A stretch of 64,000 bases of DNA, taken from positions 640,001-704,000 of the forward strand of contig NZ_CP047569.1 of the NCBI RefSeq assembly GCF_009903625.1, written 5' to 3'. The translations under genes were made by a program, and so were the position numbers. How positions within the stretch are numbered: position 1 is the first letter of the stretch; every line of letters begins with the position of its first letter. The notes beneath the pieces were generated by a model that worked only from the letters and a program-made list of their open reading frames with translations, was not told the origin of the DNA and did not search any database. This document shows positions 1 through 9,278 of this stretch, piece after piece. Origin of the DNA: Microbulbifer sp. ALW1. Lineage in GTDB: Bacteria > Pseudomonadota > Gammaproteobacteria > Pseudomonadales > Cellvibrionaceae.

Positions 1-158
1 ACCCAATTGATGATAAAACGATTTGGCGCCACCAAGCGCAGCTCCCCCTCGGAACTGTCGTCACTGACGCGCAGTGGCCGAATCCAGGTATTGAACTGCT
101 GCGGTGACAGTTCGTCCTGCAAACAGGCAGCACACTGCTTCCAAACGGAATCAGACAA
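1..158 (-). CDS. dnaA: DnaA, chromosomal replication initiator (N-terminal part, runs off the window)
   Basis: Reading the minus strand from a TTG at 158 gives about 52 residues beginning SDSVWKQC and continuing with [13 protein letters not shown], which is the DnaA domain I signature that binds DnaB and other partners. An AGGGGG ribosome site lies about 7 bases upstream of the TTG, which decides the start. DnaA binds DnaA boxes and melts the origin. The rest of the protein (AAA+ and DNA-binding domains) is outside the window. It is divergent from rpmH across a DnaA-box-containing gap, the usual Pseudomonas-type arrangement. Identity is confident; the TTG start is an inference from the ribosome site and the domain boundary. 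Confidence 0.88.
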   Translation of the reverse strand, partial: MSDSVWKQCAACLQDELSPQQFNTWIRPLRVSDDSSEGELRLVAPNRFIINW

Positions 159-759
159 GGAACCCCCTAAAAGACGGATCGAGGTGCGAAAAAGCCAAAA
201 AAACAGGCATATCCCAAAACGCCGGGCAGCACCTCAAAGAAGGCCGACAGTATATCGGTTGCACCCCGGGTTATCCACAAATAATACGACTTTTACCGAT
301 CACGCCCGCTGGGAAAGCCCTGTAATATCAAACACTTGAATAATTTTCGTGCGACCAGTGATCCAGCCCTGCAAAAGTTATCCACAGATAATTGTGGATA
401 CCTTGGGGTAAACCGGTGCACCGCAAGGAATACCCGAAGCAATACAAGGGCTTACACCTTTCGCACCTGATTGACGCCCGATACCACCGGCTACACCTTA
501 TATATAGAAGGGGCAATGTCCGCGGGAACAGCGCGGGCATTTCTCTGTGCTTAATCGGGCATTTCCGTTGATTTGATTGGTTTGTTTCTATACAATCCGC
601 CGCCTTCGCTGCGCATAGCCCGCTTCGAAGGAGTGCCTCCAAGGCTTTCCCCAGGGATTCCGGAGAGGCGTGCCGCATTTACGGGCTAGAGCCGCAAGCG
701 GCCCAGATTCGTAAACTTCCAGGACATAACTCCGGGACATAACTCCAGGTAGTAACACC
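159..759. other. dnaA-rpmH intergenic region, probable oriC
   Basis: This 600-base gap carries two perfect DnaA boxes, TTATCCACA at 271-279 and 378-386, plus a one-mismatch inverted box (TGTGGATAC) at 393-401. Short AT-rich stretches lie near 280-350, and there is a TATATATA run near 499. In Pseudomonas the replication origin maps to this same dnaA-rpmH gap. No convincing gene was seen here; the short open frames lack ribosome sites and familiar sequence. The right end also holds the rpmH promoter. Function as the active origin is inferred from position and boxes. Confidence 0.6.
568..596 (+). promoter_or_regulatory. Probable sigma-70 promoter of rpmH-rnpA
   Basis: A -35-like TTGATT at 568-573 and a -10-like TACAAT at 591-596 are separated by 17 bases. 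They lie about 165 bases before rpmH, pointing away from dnaA. The match is good but was judged by eye only. Confidence 0.5.
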
Positions 760-894
760 ATGAAACGTACATTTCAGCCCAGCAACTTGAAGCGTAAGCG
801 CACCCACGGTTTCCGTGCTCGCATGGCCACCAAAGGCGGACGCAAGGTACTTGCCCGTCGTCGTGCCAAAGGCCGTAAGGTTCTGTGCGCATAA
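760..894 (+). CDS. rpmH: 50S ribosomal protein L34
   Basis: The frame from ATG 760 encodes 44 residues starting [18 protein letters not shown] and ending KGRKVLCA. This is the full length and near-invariant sequence of bacterial L34, a very basic protein of the large ribosomal subunit. It is first in the run rpmH-rnpA-yidD-yidC-mnmE, the standard order next to dnaA. The ATG follows a weak AGG-type ribosome site. Identification is essentially certain. Confidence 0.98.
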   Translation: MKRTFQPSNLKRKRTHGFRARMATKGGRKVLARRRAKGRKVLCA

Positions 895-938
895 GTTTGC
901 CGCTTAGCGAGCAACCTTTTACAACGCTCTGAATCACT

Positions 939-1439
939 ATGCAGTGCCCACGCAGCGACTTCGCATTCGCCAAGCCGCTGCGGCTGCTCAATGCGGCGCA
1001 GTATCGCGCCGTATTTGATAGTGCCCCGGTCCGCGCGGCACAACCTCAATTTCTGATCCTCGCCCGCCCCAACGATCTCGGTCACCCGAGACTCGGTCTG
1101 GTCATCGCCAAAAAACACGTTCGCAACGCCTGCGACCGCAATCTGATCAAGCGCATTGCCCGCGAAACCTTTCGCCTGCAACAGCACCAGCTTTTTGCAC
1201 TGGACGCCGTGGTACTCGCACGCGCCGGCGCTGGTGAGCTCGACAGCGCCGCACTGGCCAAGGTGTTCAACAAGCTTTGGCGTAAACTGGATCAACGGGC
1301 CCGTAATCCGCAACCGGATAACGGCCAGAACAACAAACCCCGGGCGAATCAGGGGCGCAAGCCAAGGCGCGGCGGCAAGTCCAGGACCAGCGCCCAACCC
1401 CAGCCGCCGAACACTTCGACGAGCGGGGACCAGCAGTGA
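939..1439 (+). CDS. rnpA: Ribonuclease P protein component
   Basis: The 166-residue product is the protein subunit of RNase P, which assists the catalytic RNA in maturing tRNA 5' ends. The conserved RNR-type motif is seen as RNACDRNLIKR at residues 62-72, and the hydrophobic core LGLVIAKKH precedes it. The usual family length is about 110-135 residues. Here residues after about 125 form an extra tail rich in Arg, Lys, Gln, Pro and Asn with no visible fold. It lies 44 bases after rpmH, and its TGA overlaps the GTG start of yidD by four bases, so the two are translationally coupled. Confidence 0.95.
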   Translation: MQCPRSDFAFAKPLRLLNAAQYRAVFDSAPVRAAQPQFLILARPNDLGHPRLGLVIAKKHVRNACDRNLIKRIARETFRLQQHQLFALDAVVLARAGAGELDSAALAKVFNKLWRKLDQRARNPQPDNGQNNKPRANQGRKPRRGGKSRTSAQPQPPNTSTSGDQQ

Positions 1440-1684
1440 CCTGGTTGGCTATCCGGCTGATTCATCTGTACCGCCTGATTGCCAGCCCCTGGGTCGGCAA
1501 TCAGTGCCGCTTCTACCCCACCTGCTCCCGTTATGCTGAAGAAGCATTAAAAACCCACGGATTCTGCAAAGGGGGTTATTTAACGGTGCGCCGCCTTATA
1601 AAATGCCACCCTTGGCATCCAGGCGGCCTGGATCACGTCCCTCCCGGCCCGCAACCCACCAATAAACCTCCGGCGGCCGACTGA
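1436..1684 (+). CDS. yidD: Membrane protein insertion efficiency factor YidD
   Basis: The 82-residue protein carries the family signature CRFYPTCSRYAEEAL and GGYLTVRRLIKCHPWHPGG. YidD is a small membrane-associated protein thought to help YidC insert inner-membrane proteins. It starts at a GTG inside the rnpA stop (GTGA overlap) and is followed 28 bases later by yidC, the invariant bacterial order. The C-terminus has a short Pro-rich end, as is common in the family. Confidence 0.95.
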   Translation: MTWLAIRLIHLYRLIASPWVGNQCRFYPTCSRYAEEALKTHGFCKGGYLTVRRLIKCHPWHPGGLDHVPPGPQPTNKPPAAD

Positions 1685-1712
1685 CCGCCGCCGCAATAAG
1701 GCTATCGACATA

Positions 1713-3386
1713 ATGGATTGGCAACGCTACACGCTGGTCGGCGGCATCGCCGCAGTCCTCCTGGCACTGATATACCAGTGGAATGCTTTCAAAGAAGAGC
1801 ATGCCCCCACCCTGGATCAGAAAACCGTGGTCCACCACCAGGCCAGTGACACCGAAACCCTGCCCAGCAGCCAGGCACAACCAGGCAATGCCGGCAGCAG
1901 CGAGCTGCCCGAAGAGGGAGCCATTCCGGAAGTTGGCGCCAGCAGCAGCCAACCGCAGCTGATCACGGTAAACACCGACACCCTGACCCTGCTGATCGAC
2001 CCCAACGGCGGTGATATCGTCAAGGTCGCCCTGCGCAAGTTTTACGAGAAGCTGAATACACCGGATCGCCCGCTGATCCTGCTCAACCAAACCCGCAGCC
2101 ACACCTATGTCGCCAAAAGCGGCCTGGTGGGCGGCAAGGGCAATTGCTCTGCCGGACGCCCGGTATTCACCAGCGATGCCAGTGAATACGCCCTGCAGGA
2201 AGGCAAGGACACCCTGACCGTCGACCTCAAGCAGCAGCAAGGCGGTATCGGTTTTACCAAGCGCTTCACCTTTACCCGCGGCGACTACCTGGTAAAAGTC
2301 TCCTACCTGGTCGACAACGGCCGCAGCAAACCGCTGCTCGCCGGCATCTGTGGCGAGATAGTACGCGACAGCCTGGAACCACCGGTGGACGTGGGTATCG
2401 GCGTATCCCCCTTCCTTGGTGCGGCCCTGCATACCAGCGAAGAAAACTACTTCAAGCAGGATTTTGAAGACATCGCCAAAAAGCCGACCACCGAAACCAT
2501 TCAGGGCGGTTGGGTAGCCATGGTGCAGCACTATTTCCTGAGTGCCTGGATTCCCAACCAGGAAGAGCGAAATACCTTCAACCTGCAACCGATCGGCAAC
2601 GGACTTTACAGCATGGGCTTTACCAGCCCGCAGCAGCGTATTGAGCCCGGCCAGCAAGGCACTGTCGACGCACTCTTTTATGTAGGTCCGAAAGACGTTT
2701 TCACTCTGGAGAAAACTTCGCCCTACCTGGATCTGACCGTGGATTACGGTTGGTTGTGGTGGCTGGCGAAACCCATGTTCCGGGTCCTGAACTGGATTCA
2801 CGACCACATCGTGGACAACTGGGGCTGGTCAATCATCCTGCTGACCGTGTTCATCAAGGCACTGCTGTTCCCGCTCTCTGCCGCCGGCCTGCGCTCCATG
2901 GCGCGCATGCGCAAATTTGCGCCGCAGATGAAAAAGCTGCAGGAGCAGTACAAGGACAACCGCCAGAAACTGGCGGAAGAGACCATGAAGCTGTACCGCC
3001 GGGAGAAGATCAACCCGGTGGGAGGCTGTCTGCCGATCCTGCTGCAGATGCCGGTGTTTATCGGTCTCTACTGGATGCTGATGGAAACCGTCGAGCTGCG
3101 CCACGCGCCCTGGATCGGCTGGATTCACGATCTGTCGGTAAAAGACCCCTACTTCATTCTGCCGGTTATCATGGGCCTGACCATGTGGCTGATGCAGAAG
3201 CTGCAACCGCAGCCCACGGATCCCACCCAGGCCAAGATCATGCAGCTGATGCCAGTGATGATGACCTTCTTCTTCCTGTGGTTCCCGGCGGGCCTGGTTC
3301 TGTACTGGATTGCGAACAACCTGATCTCCATCGCCCAGACCTGGTTTATCAACAAACAGGTGGAGGCGGCGGGGGCTAGCAAGTAA
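1713..3386 (+). CDS. yidC: Membrane protein insertase YidC (Oxa1 family)
   Basis: At 557 residues it has the size of a gammaproteobacterial YidC. It has an N-terminal membrane segment (residues 5-22), a large periplasmic beta domain rich in Gln and Ser at its start, and a C-terminal five-helix insertase core beginning near residue 345. The core contains the family motif GGCLPILLQMPVFIGLYWML. YidC inserts and folds inner-membrane proteins with or without SecYEG; Fo subunits such as AtpE, encoded further along this window, are classical substrates. The gene ends before a composite inverted repeat and a hairpin that separate it from mnmE. Confidence 0.97.
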   Translation: MDWQRYTLVGGIAAVLLALIYQWNAFKEEHAPTLDQKTVVHHQASDTETLPSSQAQPGNAGSSELPEEGAIPEVGASSSQPQLITVNTDTLTLLIDPNGGDIVKVALRKFYEKLNTPDRPLILLNQTRSHTYVAKSGLVGGKGNCSAGRPVFTSDASEYALQEGKDTLTVDLKQQQGGIGFTKRFTFTRGDYLVKVSYLVDNGRSKPLLAGICGEIVRDSLEPPVDVGIGVSPFLGAALHTSEENYFKQDFEDIAKKPTTETIQGGWVAMVQHYFLSAWIPNQEERNTFNLQPIGNGLYSMGFTSPQQRIEPGQQGTVDALFYVGPKDVFTLEKTSPYLDLTVDYGWLWWLAKPMFRVLNWIHDHIVDNWGWSIILLTVFIKALLFPLSAAGLRSMARMRKFAPQMKKLQEQYKDNRQKLAEETMKLYRREKINPVGGCLPILLQMPVFIGLYWMLMETVELRHAPWIGWIHDLSVKDPYFILPVIMGLTMWLMQKLQPQPTDPTQAKIMQLMPVMMTFFFLWFPAGLVLYWIANNLISIAQTWFINKQVEAAGASK

Positions 3387-3418
3387 CACAAGGCCCCGAT
3401 ACCCCGGTGGCGGGAAAG

Positions 3419-3513
3419 TACCGGGTATCCTTTTTCGAAACCGCTGTGAATACATCCCTGTACGCTGCGTCGGCGACGTCCCTGTCGCCGACGCTTTCGA
3501 AAAAGGATCCCCG
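3419..3513 (-). repeat. Composite inverted-repeat (REP-like) element, copy 1
   Basis: Outer arms at 3422-3440 and 3495-3513 (core ATCCTTTTTCGAAA and its complement, extended by CGGG with one mismatch) enclose two parts. One is an inner 11-bp hairpin, GCGTCGGCGAC at 3467-3477 with its complement at 3484-3494. The other is a conserved block at 3442-3457 that reads GGATGTATTCACAGCG on the minus strand. Copy 2 at 35225-35323 has the same plan, the same TACCGGG start of the outer arm and 13 of 16 identical bases in the conserved block. It is non-coding and lies between yidC and mnmE. Confidence 0.7.
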
Positions 3514-3562
3514 CCACTCTCCCTTCACATCCAGGCTCTGCGCTTTATATTTACGACACTCA

Positions 3563-3590
3563 AAGGGCCGCACTTAGCGGCCCTTCCTGT
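3563..3590 (+). terminator. Hairpin before mnmE, probable terminator
   Basis: A perfect 9-bp stem, AAGGGCCGC (3563-3571) and GCGGCCCTT (3577-3585), has a 5-base loop but only a poor T-tract (TTCCTGT). It probably ends rpmH-yidC transcription at least in part. mnmE starts about 30 bases after it. Confidence 0.55.
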
Positions 3591-3616
3591 ATCTGACTTT
3601 TGGATAAACTCTAAAC

Positions 3617-5002
3617 ATGTCCCAGCAAAACCCCGGTGAAAGCCTCGCCAAAGACACCATCGCCGCCGTCGCAACCCCGCCCGGTCGCGGCGGAATCGGT
3701 GTGATCCGACTGTCAGGGCCACAGGCGCGGCAAATCGGGGAGCAACTGAGCGGCAAAGTCTTCAAGCCACGTTTCGCCCACTACTGCGACTTCACCCACA
3801 AAGACCAGTTACTGGACCAGGGGCTGGCGCTGTTCTTCCCCGGTCCCAACTCTTTTACCGGCGAAGATGTGGTGGAACTTCAGGGACATGGTGGGCCGGT
3901 CATTCTAGACACGCTTCTTTCCGCGCTTCTGCAGATGGGCGCGCGGCAGGCGCGGCCCGGAGAGTTTTCGGAGCGCGCTTTTCTCAATGACAAGCTGGAT
4001 TTGGCCCAAGCAGAAGCGATTGCGGACCTGATTGACGCCGGTAGCGCCCAGGCAGCGCAGAATGCCTTGCGCTCCTTGCAGGGCGCATTCTCCGAAAAAA
4101 TCGAAGGCTTATCCGTTCAGCTTACCCATTTACGCATCTACGTCGAAGCATCGATCGATTTTCCGGAAGAAGAAATCGATTTTCTCGCCGATGGCAAGGT
4201 AAGCGCCGATATAGACGCACTCCTCGCCCAACTGGACGCGGTTGAGGCCCAGGCGCGCCAAGGGGCGATCATGCGCGAGGGTATGCAGGTGGCAATTGCC
4301 GGAAAACCCAACGCGGGCAAGTCCAGTCTGCTGAATGCCCTGGCGGGAAAAGACACCGCCATCGTGACCGATATTGCCGGCACCACCCGGGATGTACTGC
4401 GGGAACACATTCATATCGACGGCATGCCGCTGCACATTGCCGATACCGCGGGTCTAAGGGATGCACCGGATCAGGTAGAGCGTATTGGCATCGAGCGCGC
4501 CTGGGAGGAAATCCGCCACGCGGATCGGGTGCTGCTGGTGGTGGACGCCCGCGAGCTGACCAGTCTGGATCCGGACCAGGCCTGGCCCGAATTTACCCGC
4601 CAGCTGCCAGCCCCGGAAAAGCTCACCCTGGTGGTGAACAAAATCGACCTCACCGAATACAGTCCCGGACTTCTGGCCCACAGCGATGGCGTACCGATTA
4701 CCGCCATCAGCGCCGCTACGGGTGCCGGCATCGACCAGCTCAAGCAACACCTGAAACAGTGCATGGGATACCACGCCGGTAACGAGGGCAGCTTCAGTGC
4801 CCGGCGGCGCCACCTGGATGCCCTTGCCCGCGCCCGCGCCTTTATCGAAGAGGGCCGCGCTCAGCTGCACAGCAGCGGCGCCGGAGAGCTGTTGGCCGAG
4901 GATCTACGCCAGGCCCAGCAGGCCCTGGGAGAAATTACCGGCGAAATCACCGCCGATGAACTGCTGGGCAAGATATTCGGCAGCTTCTGTATCGGAAAAT
5001 AA
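3617..5002 (+). CDS. mnmE: tRNA modification GTPase MnmE (TrmE)
   Basis: MnmE works with MnmG to add carboxymethylaminomethyl groups to U34 of certain tRNAs. The 461-residue protein has the N-terminal folate-binding domain ([20 protein letters not shown]). It also has an inserted G domain with G1 GKPNAGKSS at 229-237, DIAGTTRD at 252-259, DTAGL at 276-280 and NKID at 341-344. It ends with the family C-terminus CIGK, whose Cys (458) is needed for modification. Length is normal. Its partner gene mnmG follows, but across a 709-base AT-rich gap rather than immediately. Confidence 0.98.
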   Translation: MSQQNPGESLAKDTIAAVATPPGRGGIGVIRLSGPQARQIGEQLSGKVFKPRFAHYCDFTHKDQLLDQGLALFFPGPNSFTGEDVVELQGHGGPVILDTLLSALLQMGARQARPGEFSERAFLNDKLDLAQAEAIADLIDAGSAQAAQNALRSLQGAFSEKIEGLSVQLTHLRIYVEASIDFPEEEIDFLADGKVSADIDALLAQLDAVEAQARQGAIMREGMQVAIAGKPNAGKSSLLNALAGKDTAIVTDIAGTTRDVLREHIHIDGMPLHIADTAGLRDAPDQVERIGIERAWEEIRHADRVLLVVDARELTSLDPDQAWPEFTRQLPAPEKLTLVVNKIDLTEYSPGLLAHSDGVPITAISAATGAGIDQLKQHLKQCMGYHAGNEGSFSARRRHLDALARARAFIEEGRAQLHSSGAGELLAEDLRQAQQALGEITGEITADELLGKIFGSFCIGK

Positions 5003-5711
5003 CCCCGCAATCCCGGGCGGTCAGAGTCCGGGAATGCCACCCTCCCCACCTTTAGCCAAAAACTCCTCCCGGCCGCTCGATTCCAAACACACCCCGGACA
5101 CAGCTAACCCCCATGCAGAACACAGGAGTTGCTCACAGCAATCCACAGGGTTATCCAGATGGACCCCGTATCCACTTTCCAATCACAGATACTTATCCCG
5201 GAAACCCACAGATTTATTCACAGATCTGCTGAAAAGGGCCGGTCATTGGCGTTGACCCACAGGCGATGTGGACAAAACAGGGAAAAACGGAAGTGAAAGA
5301 CCGGGAGAAAAGTGGGACAACCGGCAGGCCCGGCACAAACGGCAAAAGTTATCCCGCTCGTCCACAGCCGCGTACAGGGCTTACCCCTGCCTGAACGCAG
5401 GGGTTTAAGACCCAGTTATCATTACTGTAAACCATTGATTCATAACGATTTTTATCACTTAACCACCGAATTCCGGCTCACTAATAACTATAACTAATAT
5501 AAAAAAACCATATACATAGGTATGTATAACTTTATTTATCAGTAAGTTAATTGGCCTGAAATTAAAATTCCTCGTGCCGCTTTTTTGCACAGCCCAAGGT
5601 GCCTATAATGTGCGGCCGAAATTTCACATCCAGCGGTTATCTGAACAACCACTGGCCAGCAAATGCCGTTAAGTCTCTGCCCTGCAGCACATTCGCTAGA
5701 GCGACAACCTT
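5003..5711. other. mnmE-mnmG intergenic region with origin-like features
   Basis: No gene is supported in this 709-base gap. Its first part carries DnaA-box-like sites: a perfect match to the relaxed consensus, TTATTCACA, at 5214-5222; TTATCCAGA at 5151-5159; an inverted TGTGGACAA at 5267-5275; and CGTCCACA at 5359-5366. A long AT-rich stretch follows at about 5415-5570, rich in TAA and TTAT steps, like a DNA unwinding element. In Enterobacteria oriC lies next to mnmG (gidA), so this is a second candidate origin besides the dnaA-rpmH gap. The mnmG promoter must also lie here. Confidence 0.55.
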
Positions 5712-7601
5712 ATGGATTACCCCACACAGTACGACGTCATTGTCATTGGCGGCGGTCATGCCGGCACTGAGGCGTGCCTGGCAGCCGCGCGCATGGGGAG
5801 TCGCACCCTGCTGTTGACCCACAACATCGAAACTCTGGGGCAGATGTCCTGCAACCCGGCCATCGGCGGCATCGGCAAAAGTCACCTGGTGAAGGAAGTC
5901 GACGCCCTCGGCGGCGCCATGGCCACCGCCACCGATCTCGGCGGGATACAGTTCCGGGTGCTGAATGCACGCAAGGGCCCGGCGGTACGCGCCACCCGCG
6001 CCCAGGCCGACCGCGCACTGTACAAAGCGGCGATCCGCAACATTCTCGAGAACCAGCCCAACCTGGACATCTTCCAGCAGGCCGCGGACGACCTGATTGT
6101 TGAAAATGACCGGGTGGTTGGTGTGGTTACCAATGCCGGGCTGCGCTTCCTGGGCAAGACTGTAGTGATCACCGCGGGCACTTTCCTCGGTGGTCGCATT
6201 CATATCGGCCTCGACAACCACGCCGGTGGCCGTGCGGGCGATCCCCCATCCATCGCCCTGGCGCAGCGACTGCGCGCACTACCGTTTCGGGTGGAGCGCC
6301 TGAAAACCGGTACCCCGCCCCGCATCGACGCCCGCTCGGTCGACTTTTCCGGCCTGGAGGAGCAGTGGGGTGATGAGCCCCTACCGGTGATGTCCTATCT
6401 CGGCTCCCGCGCCCAACACCCGCGCCAGGTGTGCTGCTGGATCACCCACACCAATACCGGCACCCACGACATCATCCGCGGCGGCCTCGACCGCTCACCC
6501 ATGTACTCCGGGGTGATCGAGGGAATCGGACCGCGCTACTGCCCGTCCATCGAAGACAAGGTGCACCGTTTCGCGGACAAGGACAGCCACCAGATCTTTA
6601 TCGAGCCGGAGGGGCTGACCACCAACGAGCTCTACCCCAACGGCATCTCCACCAGCCTGCCGTTTGATGTGCAGATGAATCTGGTGCGCTCGATCAAGGG
6701 CTTTGAAAACGCGCATATCACGCGCCCGGGCTATGCGATCGAGTACGACTTTTTCGACCCGCGCGATCTGCTGCCGTCGCTGGAAACCAAGTTTATCGCT
6801 GGCCTCTTCTTTGCCGGCCAGATCAACGGCACCACCGGCTACGAGGAAGCGGCGGCCCAGGGCCTGCTGGCGGGCGCCAACGCCGCGTTGCAAGCCCAGG
6901 AAAGAGAGGCCTGGGCCCCGCGCCGCGACGAGGCCTACCTGGGCGTGCTGGTGGACGACCTGATCACCAGTGGTACCAAAGAGCCCTACCGCATGTTTAC
7001 CAGCCGTGCGGAATACCGCCTGTTACTGCGGGAAGACAACGCCGACCTGCGCCTGACGGAAAAAGGCCGCGAACTGGGCCTGGTCGACGATCACCGCTGG
7101 CAGGCCTTCTGCGAGAAGCGCGAAGCCATTGCCCGCGAACAGCAACGTCTGAACGATACCTGGGTCCAGCCCGGCACCGACGCCGCAAAAGCGGTAGAGC
7201 AAAAACTGCCACAGCCGCTGGCCCGCGAGTACAGCCTGAAAGATCTGCTGAAGCGCCCGGAACTCGGCTACGCCGACATCGCCGGCCTCAAGGGTGAAGC
7301 CGTGGCAGACGAACAGGTTGCCGAGCAGGTGGAGATCTCCGCCAAGTACGCCGGCTATATCGACCGCCAGCGCGACGAGATTGAGCGTCTGTTGGCCTAT
7401 GAAGACACACCGCTGCCGGTGGATTTTGATTACTCCGGGGTGTCCGGCCTCTCCAACGAGGTGATCCAGAAATTGAGCGACGCGCGCCCGGATACCCTGG
7501 CCCGCGCCGGCCGCATTCCCGGGGTTACCCCGGCGGCGGTTTCCCTGCTGCTGATCCAGTTGAAAAAGCGCGGCCTGTTGAACCGCAAGAAGGCGGTTTG
7601 A
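5712..7601 (+). CDS. mnmG: tRNA uridine 5-carboxymethylaminomethyl modification enzyme MnmG (GidA)
   Basis: The 629-residue FAD enzyme begins with the dinucleotide-binding motif GGGHAG at residues 13-18. It also carries the family blocks [18 protein letters not shown] and GTFLGG, and [17 protein letters not shown] near the C-terminal half. MnmG and MnmE form a heterotetramer that modifies wobble uridines of tRNA. Length is normal for the family (about 630). The next gene, rsmG, begins 4 bases after its stop, so mnmG-rsmG are co-transcribed. It reads out from the origin-like gap. Confidence 0.98.
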   Translation: MDYPTQYDVIVIGGGHAGTEACLAAARMGSRTLLLTHNIETLGQMSCNPAIGGIGKSHLVKEVDALGGAMATATDLGGIQFRVLNARKGPAVRATRAQADRALYKAAIRNILENQPNLDIFQQAADDLIVENDRVVGVVTNAGLRFLGKTVVITAGTFLGGRIHIGLDNHAGGRAGDPPSIALAQRLRALPFRVERLKTGTPPRIDARSVDFSGLEEQWGDEPLPVMSYLGSRAQHPRQVCCWITHTNTGTHDIIRGGLDRSPMYSGVIEGIGPRYCPSIEDKVHRFADKDSHQIFIEPEGLTTNELYPNGISTSLPFDVQMNLVRSIKGFENAHITRPGYAIEYDFFDPRDLLPSLETKFIAGLFFAGQINGTTGYEEAAAQGLLAGANAALQAQEREAWAPRRDEAYLGVLVDDLITSGTKEPYRMFTSRAEYRLLLREDNADLRLTEKGRELGLVDDHRWQAFCEKREAIAREQQRLNDTWVQPGTDAAKAVEQKLPQPLAREYSLKDLLKRPELGYADIAGLKGEAVADEQVAEQVEISAKYAGYIDRQRDEIERLLAYEDTPLPVDFDYSGVSGLSNEVIQKLSDARPDTLARAGRIPGVTPAAVSLLLIQLKKRGLLNRKKAV

Positions 7602-7605
7602 GTTG

Positions 7606-8250
7606 ATGGAAATGTTTCGCCCTCGCCTGCTGCAGGCCGCCGAGCAACTCGCCCTTGATCTGACTGGCGAGCAGCAGGACAAACTGCTGGCCTATCTCGA
7701 CCTTTTCGCCCGCTGGAATACCGCGTACAACCTGTCTGCGGTGCGCGATCCGGCGGAAATGCTCGAGCGGCACATTGTCGATAGCCTGAGCGTGGTGAAT
7801 CTCTGCGGAAATTCTGCCGATGACCTGTCGCCGCTGATCGATGTGGGTTCTGGCGGTGGTCTGCCGGGGATTCCCCTGGCCATCATCCACCCCGAGCGCC
7901 CCATCAGCCTGCTGGACAGCAACGGCAAAAAATCCCGTTTCCAGTTTCAGGTGGCCAGCCAGCTTAAGCTGGGCAATATCAACGTCGTCAACCAGCGGGT
8001 TGAGGCCTATCAGCCGGAAAAACCCTATGCCGGTGTGGTGTCGCGGGCGTTTGCATCGCTGCAGGATATGGTGGTTGGGAGTGAGCATTTACTTGCACCG
8101 AACGGCCGATTCTATGCGATGAAAGGCAAGCTTCCCGAAGATGAGTTGAGTGCATTGCCAAAAGGCATTAAGGTCGAGCAGGTGCACACCCTGTCGGTAC
8201 CGGGCTGCGATGCAGACCGCCACCTGATCGTCCTCAGTCGCGGGGAGTGA
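7606..8250 (+). CDS. rsmG: 16S rRNA (guanine-527-N7) methyltransferase RsmG (GidB)
   Basis: The 214-residue protein has the SAM-binding motif GSGGGLPG at 81-88 preceded by LIDV, and the RsmG signature FARWNTAYNLSAVRDP and ERHIVDSL. It methylates G527 of 16S rRNA; loss in other bacteria gives low-level streptomycin resistance. ATG 7606 is chosen over the adjacent in-frame TTG at 7603. It follows mnmG by four bases and precedes parA-parB, the conserved gidA-gidB-parA-parB order. Confidence 0.96.
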   Translation: MEMFRPRLLQAAEQLALDLTGEQQDKLLAYLDLFARWNTAYNLSAVRDPAEMLERHIVDSLSVVNLCGNSADDLSPLIDVGSGGGLPGIPLAIIHPERPISLLDSNGKKSRFQFQVASQLKLGNINVVNQRVEAYQPEKPYAGVVSRAFASLQDMVVGSEHLLAPNGRFYAMKGKLPEDELSALPKGIKVEQVHTLSVPGCDADRHLIVLSRGE

Positions 8251-8435
8251 CCGGCCAGCGGTCGGCGTTTTTACACAGAATACACCGGCTGGTGTAACGA
8301 TTATTTTTGAGACCTGCGCACCGGGCTGATGTTCGCGCGTGCGCAATTGCTGCCGCATTTTCCGGGGAATCCGGCCTAGCGGCGAGCCCGGTGGGCGTGC
8401 GGAGCGCGCATTCCGGGAACAACAGGACCAGAAAC

Positions 8436-9260
8436 TTGAGCAAGATTTTTGCGGTAGCGAATCAGAAAGGGGGCGTGGGTAAAACCACCACCTGTGTGAA
8501 TCTCTCGGCCTCCCTGGTGGCAAACAAGCGCCGGGTGCTGCTGATTGACCTCGACCCCCAGGGCAATGCCACCATGGGCAGCGGCGTCGATAAAAGCGAA
8601 TTGCAACTGTCCAGCTACGACGTGCTCGCCAGTCTGCTGCCGCCACGCAAGGCCATAGTCCCCACCAACAGTGGTTTTGACCTGATGCCCGCCAACGGCG
8701 ACCTGTCGGCGGCCGAGGTGGAGCTGCTGGAGATGGATGGCCGCGAGTCTCGCCTGCGCCAGGCACTGGCAGAAATCAGCGGTGATTACGATTACATCAT
8801 CATCGACTGCCCGCCCTCCCTGAATATGCTGACCGTCAACGCGCTGTGTGCGGCCGGCGGTGTACTGATCCCCATGCAGTGCGAGTACTACGCGCTGGAG
8901 GGCCTCTCGGCGCTGGTCGACACCATCACCCAGATTCAGCGGGCGGCCAACCCCAACCTCAAGATCGAGGGCATACTGCGCACCATGTACGATCCGCGCA
9001 ACAGCCTCACCGGGGATGTATCCGAGCAGTTGACCGAATACTTTGGCGACCGCCTCTACCGCACCTGCATCCCGCGCAACGTGCGTCTTGCCGAGGCCCC
9101 AAGCTTCGGCAAGCCGGCGCTGGATTACGATCGCAACTCCAAGGGGGCTATCGCCTACCTCGCCCTCGCCGGCGAAATCACCCGCCGCCACAGCGCGGCC
9201 AACCAGAACAACGCCAATCAAAATAGCAGTGGACCCCGCCCGGTAGCGGAAGCGGTTTAG
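8436..9260 (+). CDS. parA: Chromosome partitioning ATPase ParA (Soj)
   Basis: From a TTG at 8436 the product is 274 residues and begins SKIFAVANQKGGVGKTTT, the usual N-terminus, with the deviant Walker A motif KGGVGKT at residues 11-17. AGGA at 8424-8427 is 8 bases upstream of this TTG. The open frame extends upstream to 8307, but the added 43 residues look unlike the family, so the shorter start is preferred. Other motifs are LLIDLDPQGNAT and IIIDCPPSL. ParA is a dimerising ATPase that acts with ParB and parS to segregate origins. parB follows 18 bases later. Confidence 0.95.
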   Translation: MSKIFAVANQKGGVGKTTTCVNLSASLVANKRRVLLIDLDPQGNATMGSGVDKSELQLSSYDVLASLLPPRKAIVPTNSGFDLMPANGDLSAAEVELLEMDGRESRLRQALAEISGDYDYIIIDCPPSLNMLTVNALCAAGGVLIPMQCEYYALEGLSALVDTITQIQRAANPNLKIEGILRTMYDPRNSLTGDVSEQLTEYFGDRLYRTCIPRNVRLAEAPSFGKPALDYDRNSKGAIAYLALAGEITRRHSAANQNNANQNSSGPRPVAEAV

Positions 9261-9278
9261 GACTGAGGTAGAGAAGCT

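Noticed and set aside
328..678. 116-residue minus-strand frame in the dnaA-rpmH gap
   Set aside because: It would overlap the probable origin and the rpmH promoter, and it has no ribosome site or protein-like features.
5312..5497. 61-residue open frame in the mnmE-mnmG gap
   Set aside because: There is no ribosome site, it overlaps the DnaA-box and AT-rich region, and the product has no recognisable pattern.
8307..8435. N-terminal extension of ParA
   Set aside because: The frame is open, but the sequence is rich in Arg and Ala, unlike ParA; a ribosome site and the conserved N-terminus mark TTG 8436.
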